From positions 434,001 through 498,000 of the forward strand of contig JABTTV010000001.1 of assembly GCA_015075725.1 (NCBI GenBank): 64,000 bases of DNA, written 5' to 3'. A model generated the notes under the pieces. It did no database searches. It had not been told where the DNA came from and worked only from the letters and a program-made list of their open reading frames with translations. This DNA comes from Anaerolineales bacterium (GTDB taxonomy: Bacteria; Chloroflexota; Anaerolineae; Anaerolineales; Villigracilaceae). The position numbers were made by a program, and so were the translations under genes. Below, one piece after another: positions 49,715 through 58,267 of the stretch (positions within the stretch are counted from its first letter, which is position 1; every line of letters starts with the position of its first letter).

Positions 49715-50776
49715 ATGAACCTAGACGACCTCGACCTCTTCAAAAAGATTGACAAACGAAACATGATCCAGGAGATTAACGATCTTCCGGATCAACTGCA
49801 ATCCGCGTGGGATTTGGGTCAGACACATCCCCTTCCGAAATTGGATGACATCCGCAGCATCATCCTCTGCGCGATGGGAGATTCCGCCACCGCCTCCGAA
49901 CTCGCAGTTGCTTCCATTTTCTCGAACCTCGCGCTCCCCGTAACCGTTCACCGGAATTACGGATTACCCGCCTTTGCGGACTTGCACACCCTTGTCGTCT
50001 GCATTTCACATTCCGGCAATTCCGAAGAAGTGTTGGATGCCTTCGAGTCCGCAATGAACAAGAACTGCGTTCTCCTTGCGATATCAACCGGTGGGGAACT
50101 GTCCAAACGCGCAAAAGAAAAGAACATCCCTTTATGGAATTACGACCATAAAGGCCTGGACACGACTGCCATTGCTTATCCCTTTGCCCTGCTGCTTGCT
50201 CTTTTTACCCGCCTCGACCTAATCCCCGATCCGTCGGAAGATGTTGCTGAAGCCGTTGCCATGATGAAACGCTCGCAACAACACATCGTTCCCGAAGTGA
50301 TCGCCGCAAAGAATCCCGCCAAGCGTTACGCCGGCCAATTGGTGGGACGGTGGGTTACATTCGTCGCCACCGAAAACCTTGCCCCCGTCGCGCGCCGCTG
50401 GAAGACACAGATCAATCAGTTCGCCAAAGCGGGCGCAAACTTCGAAATCATCCCAGAAGCCACCCATAACACGCTGATCGCCACGCTCAATCCCAACGCG
50501 ACCCTCAACGCGCACACCATGACCCTGTTCATGCGAGCACCAAGCGACCATCCACGCAACAGAATGGGGTCGGACATGATGCGGCAGGCGTTCATGCTCG
50601 AAGCGCTGAACACGGACGTGATCGACGCGCGAGGCGTATCCGTCATCGCTCATTATTGGACCCTGATCCTCTTCGGCGATTACATGGCATACTATCTCGC
50701 GATGGCGTATGGGGCCGATCCTTCAGAGGAAAATGCGTTCGTCAATTTCAAAGGGGCGATGGCAAATGCCGAATAA
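49715..50776 (+). CDS. Bifunctional phosphoglucose/phosphomannose isomerase
   Basis: The 353-residue protein has a SIS sugar-isomerase domain (LVVCISHSGNSEEVLDAFESA) and the C-terminal part of the bifunctional PGI/PMI type (FEIIPEATHNTLIATLN, with the catalytic Glu and His). It interconverts fructose-6-phosphate with glucose- or mannose-6-phosphate. This branch is found in archaea, Actinobacteria and some other bacteria. It begins right after the palindrome, and TATAAT is only 2 bases before the ATG, so the real start may differ slightly. Confidence 0.85.
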   Translation: MNLDDLDLFKKIDKRNMIQEINDLPDQLQSAWDLGQTHPLPKLDDIRSIILCAMGDSATASELAVASIFSNLALPVTVHRNYGLPAFADLHTLVVCISHSGNSEEVLDAFESAMNKNCVLLAISTGGELSKRAKEKNIPLWNYDHKGLDTTAIAYPFALLLALFTRLDLIPDPSEDVAEAVAMMKRSQQHIVPEVIAAKNPAKRYAGQLVGRWVTFVATENLAPVARRWKTQINQFAKAGANFEIIPEATHNTLIATLNPNATLNAHTMTLFMRAPSDHPRNRMGSDMMRQAFMLEALNTDVIDARGVSVIAHYWTLILFGDYMAYYLAMAYGADPSEENAFVNFKGAMANAE

Positions 50777-50830
50777 GTCATCCAAAATTCATTCACTGAA
50801 TTTTGGAGTATAATCGGGGCAAGCACACTC

Positions 50831-50863
50831 AGACTTCGGAAGTCTTCCCGGCTTCCGAAGTCT
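50831..50863. repeat. Hairpin upstream of sat-cysC
   Basis: AGACTTCGGAAG pairs perfectly with CTTCCGAAGTCT across a 9-base loop. It lies 20 bases before the sat-cysC start codon, inside the leader, and could affect translation or termination. Confidence 0.5.
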
Positions 50864-50882
50864 TAACTTGAATGGAGAAACT

Positions 50883-52610
50883 ATGAAGAAAGCCAATCTT
50901 ATTAATCCCTACGGTGGAAAGCTGGTCGATCTGGTCGTGACAGGCGCCGAGCGCGATGAATTGATCGCGCGCGCGGGCCACCTGCCGTCCATCAAGATCA
51001 CCATGCGCAATCTGTGCGACCTGGAATTGATCGCCACGGGCGGGTTTTCACCCCTGACCACATTCATGGGGAAAGCGGATTACGAACGCGTGCTCAAGGA
51101 AATGAGACTCTCGGACGGAACCTTCTTCCCCCTCCCCATCACCTTGACAGCTGACCCAAAAGAACTGCCGACTGTCGGTGAGGAGCTTGCGCTTCGCAAC
51201 GCAAATTTCGAACTGATCGCTGTGATGACCCTCGACGAGGTCTATCATTGGGATGCCGAGACCGAAGCCGCTCTCGCATACGGTTCGACCGACTCCAAAC
51301 ACCCCATGGTTTCGGAAATGGGGCGCTGGAACAAGGTCTGCATTTCCGGACCGTTGAAAGTGGTGAACCTGCCCAAATATTATGATTTTGTGGACCTGCG
51401 CCTCACCCCGGCTCAAGTGCGTGAACGGCTCGAAAAGATGGGCAATGACAATGTCGTAGCATTCCAAACCCGCAATCCATTGCACCGCATTCACGAAGAA
51501 TTGACCAAGCGTGCCGCGGCACAGGTTAATGGTTCGTTGATCGTTCATCCCACAGTGGGGTTGACCAAGCCCGGTGACGTGGACCACTATACCCGCGTCC
51601 GCACATACAAGGCATTGGTCGATAATCACTATGACAGGAACACGACCATGCTCAGCCTGCTTCCGCTGGCAATGCGCATGGCTGGACCGAAGGAAGCCAT
51701 CCTTCATGCCATCATCCGCCGCAACCACGGCGCGAATCATTTCATTGTCGGTCGCGATCATGCGGGGCCGGGAAATGACTCCGCGGGCAAACCGTTCTAC
51801 GGTCCGTATGATGCGCAGGAATTGATGAAGCAGTACGAGCATGAGATCGGCGTCAAGATGGTCCCGTTTGAAATGCTCGTTTATCTCCCTGACGAAGATC
51901 GCTATGTTGAAGAGAAGGACGTGCCGAAGGGCGCAAAGACCGCCAACATCTCCGGCACGCAGGTTCGTGATGAATTTCTCGCCAAGGGCAGACTTCTCCC
52001 CGAATGGTTCACGCGCCCCGAGACCGCAGAAATTCTTCGCGAGATGTATCCTCCGCGCCACAAGCAGGGATTTTGCATCTGGTTTACCGGCTTGAGTGGT
52101 TCGGGTAAATCCGCCACCACCCAGGTCCTCACCACCCTCATGCTCGAACGCGGACGTGAGACCGCCATCCTCGATGGCGATGTCGTCCGCACCCATCTCT
52201 CCAAGGGTCTCGGCTTCAGCAAGGAAGACCGCGACACGAACATCCTTCGCATCGGATTCGTTGCCGGAGAAATCGCGCATGCCGGCGGCATCGTCATCTG
52301 CGCCGCGATCAGCCCGTACCGCGCCACTCGCGAAGAAGCCCGCAAAATGGTCGGCGAAAATTTCATCGAAGTTTACATGGATACGCCCGTTGAAGTCTGT
52401 GAACAACGCGACGTGAAAGGTCTCTACGCCAAAGCCCGCCAGGCTGTCGCGGATGGGAAACCAATGGGCTTCACCGGCGTCGACGATCCATACGAGCCGC
52501 CCATCAAGCCGGAGATCACGCTCAAAGGCTACGGCGCCACACCGGAGGAAAACGCCCGCATCATCATCAAATATCTTGAAGAACAGGGATTCCTGCTGCC
52601 GGTGAAGTAA
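50883..52610 (+). CDS. sat-cysC: Bifunctional sulfate adenylyltransferase/APS kinase (PAPS synthetase)
   Basis: The 575-residue fusion first makes APS from sulfate and ATP, then phosphorylates it to PAPS. The N-terminal ATP sulfurylase has QTRNPLHR at 195-202 and VGRDHAGPG. The C-terminal kinase (about 395-575) has the P-loop GLSGSGKS at 403-410 and GVDDPYEPP near its end. TGGAGAAACT precedes the ATG at 50883. A fused, sulfate-activating enzyme beside a sulfotransferase (57.4 kb) suggests the PAPS serves sulfation of surface polymers, not only cysteine synthesis. Confidence 0.94.
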   Translation: MKKANLINPYGGKLVDLVVTGAERDELIARAGHLPSIKITMRNLCDLELIATGGFSPLTTFMGKADYERVLKEMRLSDGTFFPLPITLTADPKELPTVGEELALRNANFELIAVMTLDEVYHWDAETEAALAYGSTDSKHPMVSEMGRWNKVCISGPLKVVNLPKYYDFVDLRLTPAQVRERLEKMGNDNVVAFQTRNPLHRIHEELTKRAAAQVNGSLIVHPTVGLTKPGDVDHYTRVRTYKALVDNHYDRNTTMLSLLPLAMRMAGPKEAILHAIIRRNHGANHFIVGRDHAGPGNDSAGKPFYGPYDAQELMKQYEHEIGVKMVPFEMLVYLPDEDRYVEEKDVPKGAKTANISGTQVRDEFLAKGRLLPEWFTRPETAEILREMYPPRHKQGFCIWFTGLSGSGKSATTQVLTTLMLERGRETAILDGDVVRTHLSKGLGFSKEDRDTNILRIGFVAGEIAHAGGIVICAAISPYRATREEARKMVGENFIEVYMDTPVEVCEQRDVKGLYAKARQAVADGKPMGFTGVDDPYEPPIKPEITLKGYGATPEENARIIIKYLEEQGFLLPVK

Positions 52611-52620
52611 CTGCAATTCA

Positions 52621-52651
52621 GGTGACAGTCACCTTTGAAGTGACTGTCACC
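52621..52651. terminator. Hairpin after sat-cysC
   Basis: GGTGACAGTCAC pairs perfectly with GTGACTGTCACC across a 7-base loop, right after the sat-cysC stop. It lacks a T-run but is in the correct place for a terminator or an mRNA-protecting hairpin. Confidence 0.5.
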
Positions 52652-52658
52652 GCTCAGT

Positions 52659-54257
52659 ATGACCAAGCCCCTTCTCGCTTCATCCTTAATCCTCGGTCTG
52701 CTCGCTCTTTCAGGGACCTTTCTCATCCTTTATGCGACTCCGCAAGGCATGGGGCTTTCGGATGATTCGATTGCGTACATTGCCGGGGCGAGAAGCATTT
52801 TGGATGGGCAGGGCTATCGCGAAGCGTGGCTGGCATCCAACCAACCCGTTACACACTTTCCTCCCGGCTTTTCCTCTGTATTGGCTTTGGTAGGCATCAG
52901 CGGACTCGACCCCCTGCGAGGCACGCGCCTGGTCAACTCCATCCTATTTGGCGCGAATATTTTCCTGCTGGGTCTCATCGGCTGGCGGATGACCAAATCA
53001 AAAGTTGCGGGGATGCTTTTGGCAATTTTATTTTTTCTGAATGGACAACTCTTCCGAGTCCATACCACCGCCATGAGCGAGCCGCTTTATATCTTCTTCA
53101 CTCTCGCCGCGTTTTTATCTTTCTGGAAATACTTCACACCTCCCGCCGAGAACATGGGCAAAGACAGGAGCGCGGGCTTTCTTTTTCTTTCAGCCATCCT
53201 CACCGCCTTCGCCTACCTGACCCGTTACGCGGGTCTTGCCCTTCTCGCCACCTTCCTCGTTTCGCTTTTCATTCTTCACGAAACCCTGAAGAAACGCTTT
53301 ATAGGCGCAGGCATCTTCTTCGCCGGTTTTGTTCCCTTCGCCTTTGCCTGGGGAATCCGCAACCGGCTGCTGACCGACAATACCACCAATCGCACCCTTG
53401 TATATCATCCCATCACCCTCGAAAACGTCCAACTGGGTATTTCCAACTTTGCCGCTTTCGTTCTGCCCGTAGAGGAATGGAGGCGCGAACTTATCAAAGT
53501 CCCCAATCTGTTCTCCATCATATTTGCACTTATCGTCCTTGTCCTGCTCATTTGGGTCGTGGCGAAAGCCTTCAAGAAACTTTCCAATCCTTCACTTGAA
53601 ACACCTGAAGTCCTTCCCTTCATCAGCACGCTGTATATCTTTGGTTACCTCGCATCCATTCTCTCCTCGATGACCTGGTTCGATGCCAGCACCAAATTCC
53701 AGTTGCGCATCCTTGCGCCGGTTTATGTCAACCTGCTCATCATGGCGGTTTATTTCGGCTGGCGGCTTTGGCACTCCGCCACATCCTCTTCGCGTTTTAC
53801 CTTTTATGCATTACGAACAACATTTATTATCTTCCTGATTTACGGTTTCACAACCTCCGCCCTGAATTATTACAATACCCTCACCCAACTTCGCAAAGGC
53901 GGACAGGGATACGCATCCTTCCAATGGTTCGACTCGGAAGCGATGGACTTCCTGAGTCAACTACCGGAAGGCACGCGCATCTATTCCAACCAGGTCCCGC
54001 CTGTCTATCTTTACACCGGGCGTCCCGGTTACGTTCTGCCAGACCTCGTCGACCCCGTCACCGGGTTGCCCCGCGGAAACACTGACGAAGGAATCGCCAT
54101 GCTCCAAGCCGATGTCCTTTCCGGTGATGCCGCGCTGGCGCTGTTCGATTTCGGCACGCAGGATGAGAATGTGCAATCGATCCATTTGAGCCTTGCCGAT
54201 GGCTTGTATCTTGCGTTCGACAAACAAGGCGATAAAATCTATACCGCATACCCATAG
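52659..54257 (+). CDS. GT39-like membrane glycosyltransferase or related polytopic protein
   Basis: The 532-residue protein has about 10-12 membrane helices. The first external loop holds DDSIAYIAGARSILDGQGYREAW, the Asp/Tyr pattern of dolichol-/undecaprenyl-phosphate-sugar-dependent transferases (PMT/ArnT type). HFPPGFSSVLALVG and FRVHTTAMSEPLYIFFTLAAF follow. The C-terminal third looks extracytoplasmic. It probably moves a lipid-linked sugar onto a surface glycan or protein. It stands between sat-cysC and the nonulosonic acid genes. Confidence 0.72.
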   Translation: MTKPLLASSLILGLLALSGTFLILYATPQGMGLSDDSIAYIAGARSILDGQGYREAWLASNQPVTHFPPGFSSVLALVGISGLDPLRGTRLVNSILFGANIFLLGLIGWRMTKSKVAGMLLAILFFLNGQLFRVHTTAMSEPLYIFFTLAAFLSFWKYFTPPAENMGKDRSAGFLFLSAILTAFAYLTRYAGLALLATFLVSLFILHETLKKRFIGAGIFFAGFVPFAFAWGIRNRLLTDNTTNRTLVYHPITLENVQLGISNFAAFVLPVEEWRRELIKVPNLFSIIFALIVLVLLIWVVAKAFKKLSNPSLETPEVLPFISTLYIFGYLASILSSMTWFDASTKFQLRILAPVYVNLLIMAVYFGWRLWHSATSSSRFTFYALRTTFIIFLIYGFTTSALNYYNTLTQLRKGGQGYASFQWFDSEAMDFLSQLPEGTRIYSNQVPPVYLYTGRPGYVLPDLVDPVTGLPRGNTDEGIAMLQADVLSGDAALALFDFGTQDENVQSIHLSLADGLYLAFDKQGDKIYTAYP

Positions 54258-54262
54258 TAATT

Positions 54263-54304
54263 GGCGTTCTCTAACGCCAACAGGCGCGTAAGAGAATGCG
54301 CCAC
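54263..54304. repeat. Dispersed intergenic palindromic element, copy 2
   Basis: GGCGTTCTCT, ACGCC, GCGCGT and GAGAATGCGC occur in the same order as in 1758-1804, with a 4-base-shorter spacer. It also lies just upstream of a ribosome binding site. Confidence 0.5.
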
Positions 54305-54323
54305 CACGCTGCAAGGAGACTTT

Positions 54324-55151
54324 ATGACCATCTTCGATAAATTCAATTTGAAAGACCGCGTGGCTATTGTCACCGGGGGCGGGGGTCAACTTGGTTTTGA
54401 ATTTTGCAAGACCCTTGCTGAAGCGGGTGCGTCAGTCGTCGCTGCGGATTTGAATATGGAACTTGCCACAAAGACTGCGACTCGACTCAAAGAGTCCGGG
54501 TATGAGGCGACGGCGTTTCCCCTCGATGTGACCCGCATCGAATCGACCCGCGACCTGGTCGCTGAAACCGTGAAGAAATACGGCTGTCTTGATATTCTCG
54601 TCAACTCCGCAGCGCTTGATCCAAAATTCGATCCGGATGCCTCTGCTAAAGGAATCGCTCCCGGCGCCTTCGAGGATTATCCGCTTAGTGATTGGAACGC
54701 CGCCCTTAACGTAAATTTGACCGGCATGTTCCTCAGTACGCAGGCCTGCGTCAAGCAAATGATCGCGCAGGGGAAGAAAGGCAGCGTCATCAACATCTGC
54801 TCCACTTATGGACTCAACGGACCTGACCAGCGCATCTACATCAAGGATGGAAAGCGCGTGGCATTCAAACCCGTCTACTACACCACCACGAAAGCGGGAG
54901 TGCTGGGTTTTACAAAATATCTTGCCGCGTATTATGCCGAAACGGAGATCCGCGTCAATGCACTGACACCCGGCGGTGTGTACAACAACCATGAAGAATA
55001 TTTCGTCAAGAACTACTCCGCCAAAACCATCCTCGGACGCATGGCAAAAAAGGACGAAATGAACGGCGCGCTGTTGTTCCTCGCCTCGGATGCATCTTCC
55101 TATATGACCGGCAACAACGTCATCGTCGATGGCGGTTGGACGGCGTGGTGA
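54324..55151 (+). CDS. SDR-family oxidoreductase of the surface-glycan cluster
   Basis: The 275-residue short-chain dehydrogenase has the NAD(P) loop TGGGGQLGFEF, the NNSA/LVNSAALDP strand, INICSTYGLNGP, and the Tyr-x-x-x-Lys pair in YYTTTKAGVLGF. GGAGAC before the ATG at 54324 fixes the start. Beside neuA and neuB it may change a sugar oxidation state for nonulosonic acid synthesis, but the substrate cannot be read from the sequence. Confidence 0.82.
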   Translation: MTIFDKFNLKDRVAIVTGGGGQLGFEFCKTLAEAGASVVAADLNMELATKTATRLKESGYEATAFPLDVTRIESTRDLVAETVKKYGCLDILVNSAALDPKFDPDASAKGIAPGAFEDYPLSDWNAALNVNLTGMFLSTQACVKQMIAQGKKGSVINICSTYGLNGPDQRIYIKDGKRVAFKPVYYTTTKAGVLGFTKYLAAYYAETEIRVNALTPGGVYNNHEEYFVKNYSAKTILGRMAKKDEMNGALLFLASDASSYMTGNNVIVDGGWTAW

Positions 55152-55215
55152 GAAGGACTCCAAAGTCTCCTGACGTTGTCAAAAGTCTTGAGACGTTTGA
55201 CGCCCTGGATCAATT

Positions 55216-56439
55216 ATGACCCACATCCTTGCCATCATCCCCGCTCGCGGCGGCTCGAAAGGAATTCCGCGCAAGAATATCCGCCCTTTTGCGGGCTATC
55301 CGCTCATCGCATGGAGCATCGCTGCAGCAAAACAATCAAGCCTGGTGACACGCATCATCGTCTCGACGGATGACGAGGAAATCGCCTCAGTTGCCCGCGA
55401 ATGGGGCGCGGAGACGCCTTTCCTTCGTCCCGCCGAATTGGCGCAAGATAAAACAACAGACCTGCCCGTGTTCGAACACGCACTCAAATGGCTGGAAGAG
55501 ATCGAAGGTTATCATCCCGATGTGGTTGTGCAACTGCGCCCCACATCGCCCATCCGCCCGAGGACAATGGTGGATGAAGCGGTCAATGTTTTGTTGAATC
55601 ATGAAGATGCCGATTGTGTGCGCGGCGTGGTGCCTGCGGCACAAAATCCGTTCAAGATGTGGCGTTTCAACGGCGAAGAGAAACCGCTCAGCAAATTACT
55701 CGAGGTTCCCGGAATCGCCGAGCCTTACAACGCGCCGCGCCAGGTCCTGCCGCCTGTGTATTGGCAGACGGGGCACATCGACGCCATCCGCGCCTCGACG
55801 ATTGTAAACAAAAAGTCTTTGACCGGCGATATCGTTTACCCGTTGGTGATCGACCCAAAATTTACAGTGGATATCGACACGCTTGCGGATTGGGCGAAGT
55901 ACGAAGCCGTCATCTATGGCGGGTTGGAGGTCGTTTCGCCGGGGAATCCGCGTCGCAGAATGCCCGAACGTGTAAAGATGATCCTGTGCGACTTCGACGG
56001 CGTGGTTACGGACAATTTGGTTCTTACGGATGAAAATGGAAAGGAAACCGTTTCCGCTTCGAGGAGCGACAGCATGCACATCAAGACCCTGCGCGAAAAG
56101 GGCGTGGAGGTGATGATCCTCTCCTCGGAACCGAATCCGGTGGTGCTGGCGCGCGCGAAAAAGATGGGAGTGGAGGCGATCCATGGGATCGGGATGCAGG
56201 ACAAAGGGCGCGTGATGCGCGAAGTCCTTGAGCAGAAAAAGGTTCGAGCCGGGGAAGTCATCTACATCGGTAACGATCTCAACGATCTGCCCTGCTTCGA
56301 AATCGCAGGATGGTCGGTGGCGGTTGCGGATGCGTATCCGGAAGTCCTCCGCGCGGCGGATCATGTGTTGACAAAACCGGGCGGGCGCGGCGCGGTACGG
56401 GAATTGTGCGAGATGGTATTGAAGAATCTACCGGCATAG
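55216..56439 (+). CDS. neuA: NeuA-type cytidylyltransferase fused to a KdsC-like HAD phosphatase
   Basis: The 407-residue protein has two domains. Residues 1-235 form a CMP-acylneuraminate synthetase (IIPARGGSKGIPRKNIRPFAGYPLIAWSI). Residues 250-405 are a HAD phosphatase of the KdsC type (ILCDFDGVVTDN, with the DxDGVxTD motif, and later GNDLNDLPCFEIAG). The fusion lets one protein remove a phosphate from the sugar acid and activate it with CTP. Animal CMP-sialic acid synthetase has the same order. It follows a hairpin-free 64-base gap and precedes neuB. Confidence 0.88.
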   Translation: MTHILAIIPARGGSKGIPRKNIRPFAGYPLIAWSIAAAKQSSLVTRIIVSTDDEEIASVAREWGAETPFLRPAELAQDKTTDLPVFEHALKWLEEIEGYHPDVVVQLRPTSPIRPRTMVDEAVNVLLNHEDADCVRGVVPAAQNPFKMWRFNGEEKPLSKLLEVPGIAEPYNAPRQVLPPVYWQTGHIDAIRASTIVNKKSLTGDIVYPLVIDPKFTVDIDTLADWAKYEAVIYGGLEVVSPGNPRRRMPERVKMILCDFDGVVTDNLVLTDENGKETVSASRSDSMHIKTLREKGVEVMILSSEPNPVVLARAKKMGVEAIHGIGMQDKGRVMREVLEQKKVRAGEVIYIGNDLNDLPCFEIAGWSVAVADAYPEVLRAADHVLTKPGGRGAVRELCEMVLKNLPA

Positions 56440-56459
56440 TGTGCGCTCTCTTGCGCACA
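56440..56459. repeat. Short hairpin between neuA and neuB
   Basis: TGTGCGC pairs with GCGCACA across a 6-base loop, right after the neuA stop. It may slow transcription or protect the transcript end. Confidence 0.4.
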
Positions 56460-56502
56460 TCGGACGTGAGCGAACGGACACTACGCAATAACAGGAGAAC
56501 AA

Positions 56503-57387
56503 ATGACTCGTGAAATAAAATTTGGGAATCGAATGATCGGCGACGGGCACCCTGCATACATCATTGCCGAGATCGGCATCAACCATAACGGCGATCTGGA
56601 GATCGCAAAGAAGATCATCGATGCCGCGGTGCATGCCGGCGCGGATGCAGTCAAGTTCCAGAAGCGCACACCGGAGGTCAGCACACCGTCCGAACAGCAG
56701 AAACAGATGCGCGAAACGCCGTGGGGTTACATTACCTATCTTGACTACCGATACAAGGTCGAATTCAACGAAGAACAATACCGCGAGATCGCCCGCTACT
56801 GCAAGGAAAAGAAAATCGATTGGATGGTGTCGGTTTGGGATGAACCTTCCGTGGATTTCATGGAGAAGTTCGAAACGCCCGCGTATAAAGTCCCGTCTGC
56901 TTCGCTGACCGACCATAATCTATTGAAGTATGTGCGCAAGACCGGCAAACCTGTCATCATCTCGACGGGCATGTCCACCATGAAACAGATTCACAAGGGC
57001 GTCAATGCCGTCGGCGAAGACAACCTCGTCATCATGCATTGCACCAGCACCTATCCGTGCGAGCCGGAAGAATTGAACCTCAAAATGATCGAAACCCTGC
57101 GCAAAGAATTCCCAAAGAACCCAATCGGTTACTCCGGCCATGAGGTGGGGCTTGTACCTTCCGCGATCGCTGTCGCTTATGGAGCCTGTTCGGTGGAACG
57201 CCACATCACGCTGGACCGCGCCATGTGGGGCAGCGACCAGGCTGCCTCGGTGGAACCCGGCGGCTTCGAGCGTTTGGTCAAATACATCCGTGTGACCGAG
57301 GCTTCGCTCGGCGACGGCGTGAAGAAGGTCTATGCAAGCGAACAGTCGTCGTTGAAGAAATTGCGCCGGGTCGATGGGGAAGATTAG
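56503..57387 (+). CDS. neuB: N-acetylneuraminate (nonulosonic acid) synthase without SAF domain
   Basis: The 294-residue protein has the NeuB barrel: YIIAEIGINHNGDLEIAKKIIDAAV, DAVKFQKRTPEVSTP, STGMSTMKQIHKGV, MHCTSTYP and SGHEVGLVPS. It condenses phosphoenolpyruvate with a six-carbon sugar to make a nine-carbon acid. The C-terminal antifreeze-like (SAF) domain seen in most NeuB proteins of about 340 residues is absent. The fused phosphatase in neuA hints at a phosphorylated product. Its end overlaps the sulfotransferase start by 14 bases. Confidence 0.9.
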   Translation: MTREIKFGNRMIGDGHPAYIIAEIGINHNGDLEIAKKIIDAAVHAGADAVKFQKRTPEVSTPSEQQKQMRETPWGYITYLDYRYKVEFNEEQYREIARYCKEKKIDWMVSVWDEPSVDFMEKFETPAYKVPSASLTDHNLLKYVRKTGKPVIISTGMSTMKQIHKGVNAVGEDNLVIMHCTSTYPCEPEELNLKMIETLRKEFPKNPIGYSGHEVGLVPSAIAVAYGACSVERHITLDRAMWGSDQAASVEPGGFERLVKYIRVTEASLGDGVKKVYASEQSSLKKLRRVDGED

Positions 57388-58261
57388 TAGCGTAATTGGT
57401 AATTCGATGACTCCGCTCAAATCGGTCCGCCGCGCCATTCGACCCATGGGTAAAACCCTCCAGGCGATGATGCGTTGGAGGCGATTTTCCTTCGATGAAG
57501 CGCCACCCATCTTCGGCAATTCCAAACCGAAGAGCGGCTCGCACCTGTTGTTGCAGATCCTCAACGGATTTACGCGCATCATGCCGTACAAATACGTCGA
57601 AGCGGAGCCGGTGAGGACCATTACGAAAGATGGAAGAAGAAAGACGGAAGAAGAAATATTGGATGAATTGATCCGCATCCCGCGTGGAGTGATCGGCTGG
57701 GGCTATGTGGATGCCACACCCAAAAACGCCTCTTTCCTGACCGCGAGCGGGCGCGTCAACTTTTTCATTTACCGCGACCCAAGAGATATGCTCGTCTCGC
57801 AGGTCTTCTTCGCGACGGATATGCACGAAGAACACGGGATGCATGAATACTACAACTCTCTACCTGATTTCAACGCGAGACTCAATGTGGCAATTACGGG
57901 GATTGAAAAAGGCGGTTTGAAAATGGTCAGTGTGAAGCAGAGATACGAAGGCGTCTTCCAGTGGCTCGAACAGAAAAACGTGATGAGCCTGCGTTTTGAA
58001 GACCTCATCAACAACCGCGATGCAACTCTGCTGGCGATGCTCGATGAAGTGGAAAAGACCGGTTATAAGATACCCACTCCACGTGAGAAGGCGTTGCAGA
58101 TTCTCGTTGATGCCATACAGCCAAGGAAAAGTCACACCTTCCGCTCAGGGAAGACCGGTGGGTGGAAAGAACATTTCAACAAGGAACACAAAAAGTTGTT
58201 CAAGGATGTGGCGGGCGACCTGTTGGTGAAATTGGGGTATGAGAATAATAATGATTGGTAA
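57374..58261 (+). CDS. Sulfotransferase family protein
   Basis: The 295-residue protein has the two PAPS-binding motifs: the 5'-phosphosulfate loop PKSGSHLL at 52-59 and the 3'-phosphate motif YRDPRDMLVS at 133-142. It should transfer sulfate from PAPS to a hydroxyl of a carbohydrate or lipid. It lies between neuB and a capsule-type gene, and the PAPS synthetase is six genes upstream, so a sulfated glycan is a reasonable product. The first ATG overlaps neuB by 14 bases; the ATG at 57407 is an alternative. Confidence 0.85.
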   Translation: MGKISSVIGNSMTPLKSVRRAIRPMGKTLQAMMRWRRFSFDEAPPIFGNSKPKSGSHLLLQILNGFTRIMPYKYVEAEPVRTITKDGRRKTEEEILDELIRIPRGVIGWGYVDATPKNASFLTASGRVNFFIYRDPRDMLVSQVFFATDMHEEHGMHEYYNSLPDFNARLNVAITGIEKGGLKMVSVKQRYEGVFQWLEQKNVMSLRFEDLINNRDATLLAMLDEVEKTGYKIPTPREKALQILVDAIQPRKSHTFRSGKTGGWKEHFNKEHKKLFKDVAGDLLVKLGYENNNDW

Positions 58262-58267
58262 CATTGG

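Noticed and set aside
51048..52616. A 522-residue open frame on the minus strand opposite sat-cysC
   Set aside because: The sat-cysC frame carries all expected motifs; the opposite frame has none and lacks a plausible start signal.
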